DNA from: Deltaproteobacteria bacterium
GTDB lineage: Bacteria; Desulfobacterota; Desulfobacteria; Desulfobacterales; JAFDCJ01
NCBI GenBank assembly: GCA_024277475.1
Contig: JAJRVC010000540.1
Coordinates: 1 to 9,024, forward strand
Length of the DNA stretch: 9,024 nucleotides
Reading direction: 5' to 3'
Below are positions 1 through 7,100 of this stretch, piece after piece. The notes beneath the pieces were generated by a model. The model saw only the letters and a program-made list of their open reading frames with translations. It was not told the DNA's origin and ran no database searches. Made by a program: the position numbers and the translations under genes. The first letter of the stretch is position 1. Each line of letters starts with the position of its first letter.

Positions 1-354
1 CGAAAAATCGGTTTGCTGCGAGGCAGCGCCGAATCAAAGTGGATCACCGAAAACCTGCTGAAAAAAGGCTATAAGTTCCAGTTGCTGCAATACGATACGA
101 CCGAACTGGCAATTGAAGAAGTAGCAAACGGTCGTGCCGATGCCGCTACCGTCTCCAACACCGCCCTGAAAGAAGCCGTCGATAAAGGTTTACCGGTCAA
201 ATCGATTGGAAGTTACGGGCAACCCGATGTCGATTATGGTTACGCTGTTCGCAAAGAAGATAGCAAACTGCTAGACATGTTGAACGAGGGCCTGAAGCGC
301 CTGAAAGCATCTGCTGATTGGCATGAACTGGTTAAAAAGTGGGATATGAAGTAA
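1..354 (+). CDS. Periplasmic polar amino acid-binding protein of an ABC transporter, 3' part only
   Basis: The frame is open from the first base, so the gene begins upstream of the window; 117 C-terminal residues are visible, ending in TAA at 352-354. The sequence fits the second lobe and the return to lobe 1 of a family 3 (PBP2 fold) solute-binding protein. It has a GSAESKW stretch, then YDTTELAIEEVANGRADAA, the usual place where this family reads 'Y.s..eal..L..GrvDA', then YGYAVRKED and a C-terminal amphipathic helix ending LVKKWDMK. By family knowledge it would capture an amino acid in the periplasm and deliver it to the two permeases encoded next. The ligand cannot be deduced because most of the binding site is outside the window. 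The downstream permease, ATPase and permease genes on the same strand support the call. Confidence 0.88.
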   Translation, partial: RKIGLLRGSAESKWITENLLKKGYKFQLLQYDTTELAIEEVANGRADAATVSNTALKEAVDKGLPVKSIGSYGQPDVDYGYAVRKEDSKLLDMLNEGLKRLKASADWHELVKKWDMK

Positions 355-367
355 TAGAAGGGTAACC

Positions 368-395
368 GTTCAGAGGTTCAGGTGAACCCTTGAAC
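368..395 (+). promoter_or_regulatory. Intercistronic stem-loop between binding-protein and permease genes
   Basis: Bases 368-379 pair with 384-395 around a four-base AGGT loop. Eleven of twelve positions can pair, counting one G-T wobble (373/390), with a single A-C mismatch (374/389). No T run follows, so it is unlikely to be a simple intrinsic terminator. Hairpins at this place in binding-protein operons commonly protect the upstream mRNA or partly attenuate downstream transcription, giving more binding protein than permease. That role is inferred here; the pairing is seen directly. Confidence 0.65.
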
Positions 396-417
396 ACTTA
401 CAAAAGAGGGGTGTAAC

Positions 418-1092
418 GTGGCCTTGTCACGAGGCTGGATAGCTGTCATTGAAGGACTTCCCTATATTCTCAAGGGGGTCTGGGTGACAATGACGGTGGT
501 TGCCGGGGCTTTGGCGGTGGGTTTGATCCTGGGTGTCTTGCTATCCATCGCCCAGGTCTACGGCAATCGTATTTTGCGCCGGATCGTCGGGGTATATGTC
601 TGGTTTTTCCGCGGAATCCCACTACTTGTGCTTCTATTTTTGTTTTATTTCGGACTCCTGACCGCCCTCGATATTGAGCTCTCACCCTTTACCGTTTCCA
701 TTATTGTCCTGGGCATCATCAGCTCGGCCTATCAGTCACAGATATTGCGAGGTGCCATTCTCTCCCTTCCGCAAGGGCAATTGAAAGCAGCGAGGGCCAT
801 TGGGATGAGCGACCGGGAAGCCATTGTTTTCATTATTCTGCCCCAGGCACTGCGGTTAGCCATACCGGGCTGGACCAATGAATACACAATTATCATGAAA
901 GATTCTGCGGTGACCTATGCCTTAGGTGTAGCTGAAATCATGGCACGGGCGAATCACGTGGCATCCAGAACCTATCAGCATTTTTGGATTTATATTTTGG
1001 CAGGGTTTATATTTCTGGTATTAACTTACATCGGCACCCGGTTGCTCCATATTTTGGAAACCAGGGTCGCGATCAAGGGATATGCCCGCTAA
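418..1092 (+). CDS. Polar amino acid ABC transporter permease (HisM/HisQ type), first subunit
   Basis: This is a 224-residue inner-membrane permease of the HAAT family (BPD_transp_1 domain). The GTG start at 418 is preceded by a purine-rich AAGAGGGG at 404-411, a good ribosome site at normal spacing. Hydrophobic segments lie at about residues 20-46, 57-84, 92-105, 135-150 and 188-212. The EAA loop that docks on the ATPase is visible at residues 124-144 (AARAIGM...ILPQA), followed by the family's ALRLAIPGWTNE. FFRGIPLLV (63-71) matches the conserved 'FRGtPllvql' of amino acid permeases. Length is typical. It follows the binding-protein gene by 63 bases and precedes the ATPase by 14. It should pair with the second permease at 1875 to form the channel. 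The amino acid carried is unknown. Confidence 0.93.
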   Translation: MALSRGWIAVIEGLPYILKGVWVTMTVVAGALAVGLILGVLLSIAQVYGNRILRRIVGVYVWFFRGIPLLVLLFLFYFGLLTALDIELSPFTVSIIVLGIISSAYQSQILRGAILSLPQGQLKAARAIGMSDREAIVFIILPQALRLAIPGWTNEYTIIMKDSAVTYALGVAEIMARANHVASRTYQHFWIYILAGFIFLVLTYIGTRLLHILETRVAIKGYAR

Positions 1093-1106
1093 AAAGGACC
1101 GTTTCA

Positions 1107-1871
1107 ATGGCTGAAGAGATCCCTGTACTTAGAGCTGAAAATATCAGAAAACGTTACGGCGACAATGAAGTTCTGAAAGGTATTTCTTTTCAACTCCATA
1201 AAGGAGATATTAAAGTTGTTATCGGCCCTTCGGGCAGCGGCAAGAGCACGCTCCTGCATTGTACTAATTTTTTGGTTAAGTTTGACGAGGGGCGTATCTG
1301 GCTCAAGGAAAAGGAAATTGATTACACCAGCAAAAGTCAGCTTTATACCTACCGTCAAAAAGTGGGGATGATTTTCCAGGATTTTAACCTCTTTGATCAC
1401 CTCAGTGCGCTGCAAAACGTCCAGATCGGGCTCGTAAGGGTGAAAAAGTTGCCTAAAAAACAGGCAAAGGCGCGCGCCATGCATGAGCTGGAGCGTGTTG
1501 GTTTGGGGGATCATGCCGCTAAATATCCGGCCGAACTTTCAGGAGGACAAAAACAACGTGTTTCCATTGCCAGGGCGTTGGCGATGGACCCTGAAGTTAT
1601 GCTGCTCGACGAACCGACCTCGGCGCTGGATCCTGAGTTGATCGGCGAGGTGCACGTTGTCATCCAGGATCTGGCTGCAGCAGGGATGACCATGATGCTC
1701 GTTACCCATGAAATCGGCTTTGCAAGTTTTTTGGCCAATGAAATTTTTTTTATGAACAACGGGATTATTTTAGAAAAGGGATCTCCTGAGAAAATCCTGT
1801 CAAATGCAGAGTGCGAGCGCACCCGGGAATTTTGCGCTCAAATTAAAAATCTCCACCAAGGCACCGGGTAA
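1107..1871 (+). CDS. Polar amino acid ABC transporter ATP-binding protein (GlnQ/HisP type)
   Basis: This 254-residue cytoplasmic ATPase energises the transporter. All signature motifs are present: Walker A GPSGSGKST (40-48), Q-loop Gln91 in FQDFNLF, ABC signature LSGGQKQR (144-151), Walker B VMLLDEP (164-170), D-loop SALD (172-175) and H-loop His201 in VTHE. The frame stays open upstream to 984, inside the previous gene, but the ATG at 1107 is the likely start: AAGGA lies at 1094-1098, about 8 bases before it, and the family homology (VLRAENIRKRYG) begins just after. Most relatives have NxLExPdxG after Walker A; here it reads NFLVKFDEG, a mild divergence. The gene sits between the two permease genes, 14 bases after the first and 3 bases before the second, so the subunits are almost certainly co-translated. 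Confidence 0.95.
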   Translation: MAEEIPVLRAENIRKRYGDNEVLKGISFQLHKGDIKVVIGPSGSGKSTLLHCTNFLVKFDEGRIWLKEKEIDYTSKSQLYTYRQKVGMIFQDFNLFDHLSALQNVQIGLVRVKKLPKKQAKARAMHELERVGLGDHAAKYPAELSGGQKQRVSIARALAMDPEVMLLDEPTSALDPELIGEVHVVIQDLAAAGMTMMLVTHEIGFASFLANEIFFMNNGIILEKGSPEKILSNAECERTREFCAQIKNLHQGTG

Positions 1872-1874
1872 ACG

Positions 1875-2549
1875 GTGGAAGAGCTACTTTTCATCCGCCA
1901 GGAAGTAATGCCTGCTATGCTGAGAGGGGTGTGGGTCAGTATCCAGCTGATTTTGCCTTCGGCCTTTTTCGGACTTTTGCTTGGCGTTCTGTCCGGGGTG
2001 CTCAGGGTTTACGGCAATCCGGTGCTGAAAGGGCTGGCCGGACTTTACGTCCTGATATTCAGGGGCTTTCCTTTATTAATCCAACTTTATCTTTGGTACT
2101 TCGGCCTGGCACGTTTCGGCATCTATTTTTCCCCTTTTGCCGCTGCTGTCATTGCATTTTCCTTATGCAGCGGCGCATATCATTCGGAGTATATCCGCGG
2201 TGCGCTCAATTCGATCAAAGAAGGGCAGATGCTCGGGGCCCAATCCCTCGGCTTCAGCAAGGTTCAGGCGGTTTTTTCGATAATACTGCCCCAGGCCATC
2301 CGGCGGGCGCTTCCCGGCAGCGGAAACGAGCTTATCTATCTGATAAAATATTCTTCACTGGCTTACATGGTTACCTGCATCGAACTTACCGGGGAAGGAA
2401 AAATCCTGGCTTCTCTGTATTTCAAATATACGGAAGTCTTTTTTATTGTGGGGATTGTCTACCTCATCCTAGTTTCTATAGCGACCTGGCTTTTAAATAT
2501 TGTGGAAAAACGACTGAGCATACCCGGATTTGAAAGCCCGCGAGTATAA
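1875..2549 (+). CDS. Polar amino acid ABC transporter permease, second subunit; 3' end altered
   Basis: This 224-residue membrane permease is homologous to the one at 418. The EAA loop is at residues 121-141 (GAQSLGF...ILPQA), followed by AIRRALPGSGNELIYLIKYSS, and IFRGFPLLIQLYLWYFG at 61-77 matches the family core. Hydrophobic segments lie at about 22-45, 55-78, 85-100 and 187-210. The start is GTG at 1875, three bases after the ATPase stop. No strong ribosome site is seen (only AAGG at 1859-1862, rather far), so translational coupling is likely. The protein is conserved up to EKRLSIPGFE (211-220). The last four residues, SPRV, and the stop TAA (2547-2549) fall where transposase-like DNA begins, so the native end was probably lost by a few residues. 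Function is probably kept, because family ends vary. Confidence 0.92.
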   Translation: MEELLFIRQEVMPAMLRGVWVSIQLILPSAFFGLLLGVLSGVLRVYGNPVLKGLAGLYVLIFRGFPLLIQLYLWYFGLARFGIYFSPFAAAVIAFSLCSGAYHSEYIRGALNSIKEGQMLGAQSLGFSKVQAVFSIILPQAIRRALPGSGNELIYLIKYSSLAYMVTCIELTGEGKILASLYFKYTEVFFIVGIVYLILVSIATWLLNIVEKRLSIPGFESPRV

Positions 2550-2691
2550 CCCCATTGAAAAAGTATGGGCAGTGTTGGAAAGCCACTGACAAGGACAAGT
2601 ATTAAACAGCGTTGAGAAAACACTTAGCCTAGCGCGAACCATGAAATGGAACGGCAAGTATCCAGTGGTTAAATTCATAAGAACCATATAC
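2539..2691 (+). mobile_element. Remnant of an IS630/ISAzo13-like DDE transposase gene
   Basis: In the frame starting at 2542 the + strand reads EYNPIEKVWAVLESH, then a TGA, then QGQVLNSVEKTLSLART and MKWNGKYPVVKFIRTIY. The YNPIE motif carries the last catalytic Glu of IS630/ISAzo13-type DDE transposases, and the following pattern (VWxxLE.HW.G..L.SVE..L..A.TM.W.G..PVV) is the usual C-terminal stretch. The TGA at 2587-2589 stands where relatives have Trp. The catalytic Asp residues, the start codon and the final C-terminal part are absent, and no terminal inverted repeats are seen. The piece is about 150 bases, dead as an element, and overlaps the 3' end of the permease gene. The family assignment rests on remembered motifs only. 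Confidence 0.7.
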
Positions 2692-3201
2692 TGCAGGAGC
2701 GATCAGTACAGGGGTGGCAATCCCCCCGGATAACGACTCTGCACCCAGGACAATGATAATTTTAATCGTACCATTGCCGACCTCCCAGGTGCCTTGGCGG
2801 ATGGTCTTCCAGTTGGTCGGTTTGGCACAAAGCCCCAGAGGATCGGAATAGCTGATGGAATTATTTCGGGCATAGGTATATAAATTTAGCGCTTGGTCAT
2901 GGCGCCGACTTCGTTGTACTCTGCCAGCAGATGCAGGCCGTCATTGACAAAATCAACGGATGAGTATTGATTGAGAATATTGGAGGTGTAATCCGTTGTT
3001 GAGGACTGGGATGGCGCATAGAGGAAGGCGCTGTCGCTTACATCCTTGGAGGTAAGAAAACCGAGATTGTTATAAGTGTAACTGAAGTCAACCGTGTCAC
3101 CGCTGAAACTAGGGTGCGAAAGATGTTGTTTTTGTCAACTGCCGGTTGTCGTCAAACTCAAAGCTTGAACTATTGCCGCGCGGATCAGTTATTGCGGACA
3201 A
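2692..3201 (-). pseudogene. Decayed, internally deleted Rhs tip with its own variable C-terminus
   Basis: Reading down the - strand, three frames give Rhs pieces in the same order as in the large Rhs protein at 4136. From 3201 the reading is LSAITDPRGNSSSFEFDDNR, resembling residues 1014-1044 of that protein, up to a TAG at 3109-3111. From 3113, shifted, FSGDTVDFSYTYNNLG...NQYSSV resembles 1346-1396, followed directly by GLHLLAEYNEVGAMTKR, like 1461-1477, then TAA at 2886-2888. From 2886, shifted again, NLYTYARNNSISYSDPLGL is like 1581-1599. After DPLGL comes a different tail (CAKPTNWKTIRQGTWEVGNG, then a Gly/Ala/Ile-rich stretch to about 2692), interrupted by the transposase remnant. Two frameshifts, a nonsense codon and at least two internal deletions show it is not functional. 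The original N-terminus is missing. Confidence 0.8.
2837..2880 (-). repeat. Diverged copy of the Rhs core-end sequence (copy 1, in the pseudogene)
   Basis: The 44 bases here align without gaps to 4185-4228 with 31 of 44 matches by hand count. They include identical AGAGGATC at one end and CATAGGTATA at the other. Both copies encode the NLYTY..NN....DPLGL boundary where Rhs cores meet their variable C-termini. Such repeated tips are natural sites for recombination between C-terminal cassettes; that role is inferred. Confidence 0.7.
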
Positions 3202-3521
3202 GGTGCCTTGCCGAAATCACCGGCAAACTCTTCCAGCGTTATGCCTGCGCCACCGGCCAAAAGGGCCAGATCAGCGCCGTCTACATCTTGATCACCATCC
3301 AGGTCGCCTGGACAGATAGCTCCGGGGGTGATTGTTTTGGTTATCCGGTTGCCGGCCGCATCGTAGGAATAATCAATCCGGGAGCCGTCATCATAGGTTG
3401 CCTCGGTCAACTGTCCGGCGGCATCGTATTGGTAGTGAATGGTGCCGGCAGGAAGTATTGATGGTATTGATAATAACACGGTGCAAAAAATAATTATCAT
3501 GAAACTTTTCACATCAGACAT
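3189..3521 (-). CDS. Small secreted protein with two YD repeats and a dockerin-like calcium loop
   Basis: This 110-residue protein has three parts. Residues 1-25 form a signal peptide (MSDVKSF, a hydrophobic run, then ILPA before GT). Two YD repeats follow (IHYQYDAAGQLTEATYDDG and IDYSYDAAGNRITK, 28-63). A C-terminal segment from Cys70 to Cys108 contains DLDGDQDVDGADL, matching the dockerin/EF-hand loop with Asp at 73, 75, 77, 81 and 84, then an LEEFAGDFG helix. The ATG at 3521 is chosen over an in-frame TTG at 3539 because GGGGGT lies six to seven bases before it and the signal peptide then starts properly. Only one calcium loop is present, where classical dockerins have two. The YD repeats resemble those of the neighbouring Rhs protein, but it is not simply a fragment of it. 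The frame stops about where the Rhs pseudogene begins. Function unknown; secreted and probably calcium-binding by inference. Confidence 0.75.
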   Translation of the reverse strand: MSDVKSFMIIIFCTVLLSIPSILPAGTIHYQYDAAGQLTEATYDDGSRIDYSYDAAGNRITKTITPGAICPGDLDGDQDVDGADLALLAGGAGITLEEFAGDFGKAPCPQ

Positions 3522-3581
3522 TGGATTACCCCCATGCAAGCAAAATCAAGTATCTATTTAATAAGACAGGATGCTCCCGGA

Positions 3582-4127
3582 TCAATCATGCAAGTAATTC
3601 AGAACGTTATCGCCCATCCAGATCGCCGCATTACCATAATATTCGGGTAAAACTTCTTCTATCCAAATTTTAGGGTCTCGGATGGCTTCAGAGCCGTATT
3701 CTCTGTTCGCACCATCTATTTGCATCCCGAATATTTGCCCTACGGGATCGTAAATAAACAGGATGTCCTCAGCTTTATTACCGCCTTTTGTCGTAACGGC
3801 AATGCCGAAATGATTGAAACTTTTACCAGGGACATCATATTCCCATTTTAGTTTACCCACGAACAAATTTAGTACGGTGTACAGGTAATTGACCCGCTTT
3901 TCACCGACACCGTTATAACCACCTGCGATTTCCTTCACTTCAAAATAATCAAGATTCTGGGTTTCCGACCAAAATTCAGAATCCCTAAAATCATCCATCG
4001 AATTGACACAGTTACCACTGGGGTGAGGTGTCGCGTTCATGGCCTTTCCATACTTATTCAGGAATAGATCTTTAAGAAACTTTGCCTCTGCATAGGCTGC
4101 AGGATTCTCCACTTTCATATCCTGCAA
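3582..4127 (-). CDS. Probable detached Rhs C-terminal domain, papain-like fold suspected
   Basis: The 181-codon frame follows the Rhs gene directly, and its open frame in fact extends back to 4154, overlapping the last codons of that gene. Candidate starts are TTG 4127, ATG 4118 and GTG 4112. AGGA at 4120-4123 is too close to the ATG, but correctly spaced for the GTG. Counting from TTG, it has an N-terminal helix (ENPAAYAEAKFLKDLFLNKY), Cys40 in PSGNCVNS, His106 in FNHFGIAV and Asp127 in FIYDPVGQIFG. That Cys...His...Asp-Pro order recalls papain-like (Tox-PL-like) Rhs toxins, whose last motif is usually DPQ.G. No signal peptide is seen. GC is lower than in the Rhs core. It most likely was, or still is after frameshifting, the toxic tip of the Rhs protein. 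Alternatives are a stand-alone gene or an immunity protein; the latter fits less well. Confidence 0.6.
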   Translation of the reverse strand: MQDMKVENPAAYAEAKFLKDLFLNKYGKAMNATPHPSGNCVNSMDDFRDSEFWSETQNLDYFEVKEIAGGYNGVGEKRVNYLYTVLNLFVGKLKWEYDVPGKSFNHFGIAVTTKGGNKAEDILFIYDPVGQIFGMQIDGANREYGSEAIRDPKIWIEEVLPEYYGNAAIWMGDNVLNYLHD

Positions 4128-4135
4128 GCGGGCGT

Positions 4136-7100
4136 TTAACCCGTTTGGGTATATTCACCGCCCGGGAAGGCCGGATTGAGACCGAGAGGATCTGTGAAGT
4201 TAACCGGATTATTTGACACATAGGTATAAAGATTCAAGCCGCCGCCGCTAAATCCAATGGGATCAGGGGACAGGAATCGGCCCAGAGTCGGAGAAAAGTA
4301 ACGCGACCGATAAAAGTAAAGGTCCGTTTCTTGATCGAACTCCCTGGCGGTGAACATCAAGGAGTTTCCCAGGCTGCTGAGACGGTCCGGCTTTCCAAAT
4401 GGCGAATACCCGTATGATTCCGCAACGGAACCGGATGAATCGGAAAGGGCAACGACCGATCCTATTCTGTCTTTATGATAATAATAGCTGCCGGAATCGT
4501 TTTGCAGCACAACCGGCGAATCAAGGCCGGGCTCATAAATATAGCGTTTGACCAAGTTCCCATGCCCGTCGTATTCCGCTATAATATGAATTCCTGAGTA
4601 GATGTAGCTGGTGGCAACACCATCGACCTCTTTTACAATCCTCTGATTTAGAGCATTGTATAGAAAATTAACGCTGTGACCCGGTGTGCTTGCAGAAATG
4701 AGTTGGCCCTCGCTATCATAACTATAAGTGTTTACTCCGTCTGATATCAGATTGCCGTCAGCATCATAACTGTATGCAGTCCCGTTTACTGAACTGTATT
4801 GATTGAGATTGTTGATCGTAAAAGCAACGTCACTTGCGGCTGACGGAGAATAGAAAAATGATGAATCATCTGTGGCAAAGCTGTCCAGATTTCCCACCGT
4901 ATCGTAACCATAGGTAAAATTAACGCTCTTGTCGCTGAAATTAAAATCAATGGTGAGCACCTCGTCACTGGCGTCATAGCGATACTCTTCGTTGACGCCA
5001 TTGCCATGGGTGACAAGGGTGGGCCTGGATAAAGAATCGTAAGTATACTGGACCAGAAGGATCGAGCCGTTTTCAAGAATCTCGCTAAGACGGTTCAGTT
5101 CATCGTAGGTATACGTCACATAGTAACCGTCCGGATAAATAATTTTTGTTTTATTACCTGCCCGATCATATTCATAACCAATGGTTTTGCCGCCGGGGTG
5201 GCTTGCCGAAACCACGCGGTTCAGCGAATCATCAACAAATGTGATCGCTCCGCTGCCGGCTGTCGCGCTGGTCAGACGTCCGAGCGAATCGTACTCGTAG
5301 CTAATCGTCGAAGAGTCGGGAAAGGTTTTCAGGATAAGCTGATCGCGTGCATTGTACTGATACGATATCCTCTGACCGGATCGCTTTTCTTTCTGGATAA
5401 TATTGCTTTTACCATCATAGGTGTAGGCTTCAAAACTGGTATCTGGAAAAATTATTCTATGCATCCGATCAAAGTCATCGTACTGGTAGGTAGTGAGATT
5501 GGCATTGGCATCGGTGACCGATTCCCTTTGCCCATTGGTGGTAAAGGAATGTTCCTCCGACACCACACCGAGTGGGTTTATAAGGCGATATGCCTTTCCG
5601 CCGGCATCATAAAGGGCCTCTGTTATTCGCCCGGCGTTATCGGTCATCTTCCATAATTTGCCTCTCTCGTTATTCAAAAAGGTAACGCTGCGGCTCAGCG
5701 GATCAGTGAAAGCCTTTTGTGCATTGGGCATATTGTAGTTTATCTGAGTCGTCTGCCAGGGATCAGCAGAATCACCCGTTTCTTTGGCAAAACCATCGAG
5801 CCTGCCGTCAGCGTCAAAGCTGTAGGTAGTCTCATTAAGAAAGGGGGCCGGAGCAATTTCTTTTACAGGTTGACGGTTGTTGTCGTATTGGAGATCATAG
5901 TTATTGCTCCGCGGGTCTGTCATCCGGATCAGGTTGCCTACAGCGTCATACTGCATGGCGATGGTCGTCTCAGACAGTCCGCCGGCATCCAGTGTGACAG
6001 ACGCAGGTAATGCAGTGATGCTGTCGTAATCAACACTTGTTATCACGCCGGCGGGGTTTTCAACGCTGACGGTCTGGCCACGACTGTTTGGTGTCAGGAC
6101 ATAGGTCGACACGACTCCATCCACTTGAGGATATTCATATTTGATAGGGTTGCCGTTACCATCGTAGTAAATTTTTGTAATACGTCCCAAGGGGTCGGTA
6201 ATGCTGCTCACTTTATTGAAAGCGGATTCATAGGTAAACTGATATTCTCTTGGTTGCTCCGTTGATCCCGGTTTTGGGAATAAGCTGATTTGGGAAATAT
6301 AATGACTTACACCATCATAGCTGAATTCCACCCCATTTCCTGCGGGATAAGTTGTTTTTGTGTGCCTTTCGAGACCATCATATTCAGAGGTTGTCTCATT
6401 GCCAACGGAGTCTATGGAAAGGATACTGTTTCCCCGGCAGTCAAAATACAGTTTTTGAGAGCTTCCCAGGGGTAAAACTTCTTCGGTTCTGTCGCCGCCA
6501 TAATAATAGCTGTATCTTTCGCCGGCGGGATCGTCCTGGTTGATAACCCTGTCAAAAACGTCATAGGTGTTGACCACAAAAGAATTGATCGCGTCGGAAG
6601 GTTTGAACATCTTTGTCAATCTGCCCTTGATGTCATACTCATAACTGGTCGTGTTTCCTTCCGGATCCGTCGCAGAAGCAAGACTCCCATCCGTGTTGTA
6701 GGTATATATACACTTCCTGGTAGTACCGTCCGAAACTTCGCTGATGCGATTCTCCCCGTTATAGACGATACTCAAGGTTCCGCCATGGGCATTGGAAACG
6801 CTTGCAAGCCGATCGCCGCTGTAAGTGAGGTTTATTGTATTGCCGTTTGGATCCTGCCAGGTCGCAAGCCTGCCCTGTGTATCGAAGTCAAGCTTCGTTC
6901 CATGCTCTGCCGTGAAAAGAAAGCTGCCATCCCCTTGCTCTTCCAGTTGTGTCAGATCGCCGGGCGGCGGCAGATAGGTGCCATCAGGCAGTTTGGCAAA
7001 CAGGTAAGCAACCCCATTAGCGCTGATATTGACCACATTATCAATCAAATTATCCACTAGCCATCGGTGGGCGAGGGTTGAGATCATCAACCGGTCCAAA

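Noticed and set aside
984..1106. Upstream extension of the ATPase reading frame
   Set aside because: It overlaps the preceding permease gene in another frame, has no ABC ATPase similarity and no ribosome site. The ATG at 1107 has AAGGA at proper spacing.
1931..2533. 200-codon + strand frame inside the second permease
   Set aside because: It is the +2 shadow of a clearly conserved permease and shows no recognisable motif of its own.
2711..2725. GGGG/CCCC inverted repeat as a terminator for the ABC operon
   Set aside because: The stem is only about four pairs with no T run, and it lies within the decayed Rhs coding sequence.
3114..3461. + strand frame opposite the small secreted protein and Rhs relic
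   Set aside because: The antisense frames carry clear YD-repeat, dockerin-like and Rhs motifs, while this one has none.
3522..3581. Possible promoter for the small secreted-protein gene
   Set aside because: The stretch is A/T-rich with TATTAA- and TTGATT-like words, but they are not in the right order and spacing for a convincing -35/-10 pair.
4143..4149. CCCAAAC as a programmed -1 slippery site in the Rhs gene
   Set aside because: The zero-frame codons are ACC CAA ACG, so the heptamer is out of phase for tandem -1 slippage, and no clear downstream stimulator was found.
5198..5656. 152-codon + strand frame opposite the YD repeats
   Set aside because: It is an antisense shadow of the repeat-rich Rhs gene, with composition following the repeats.
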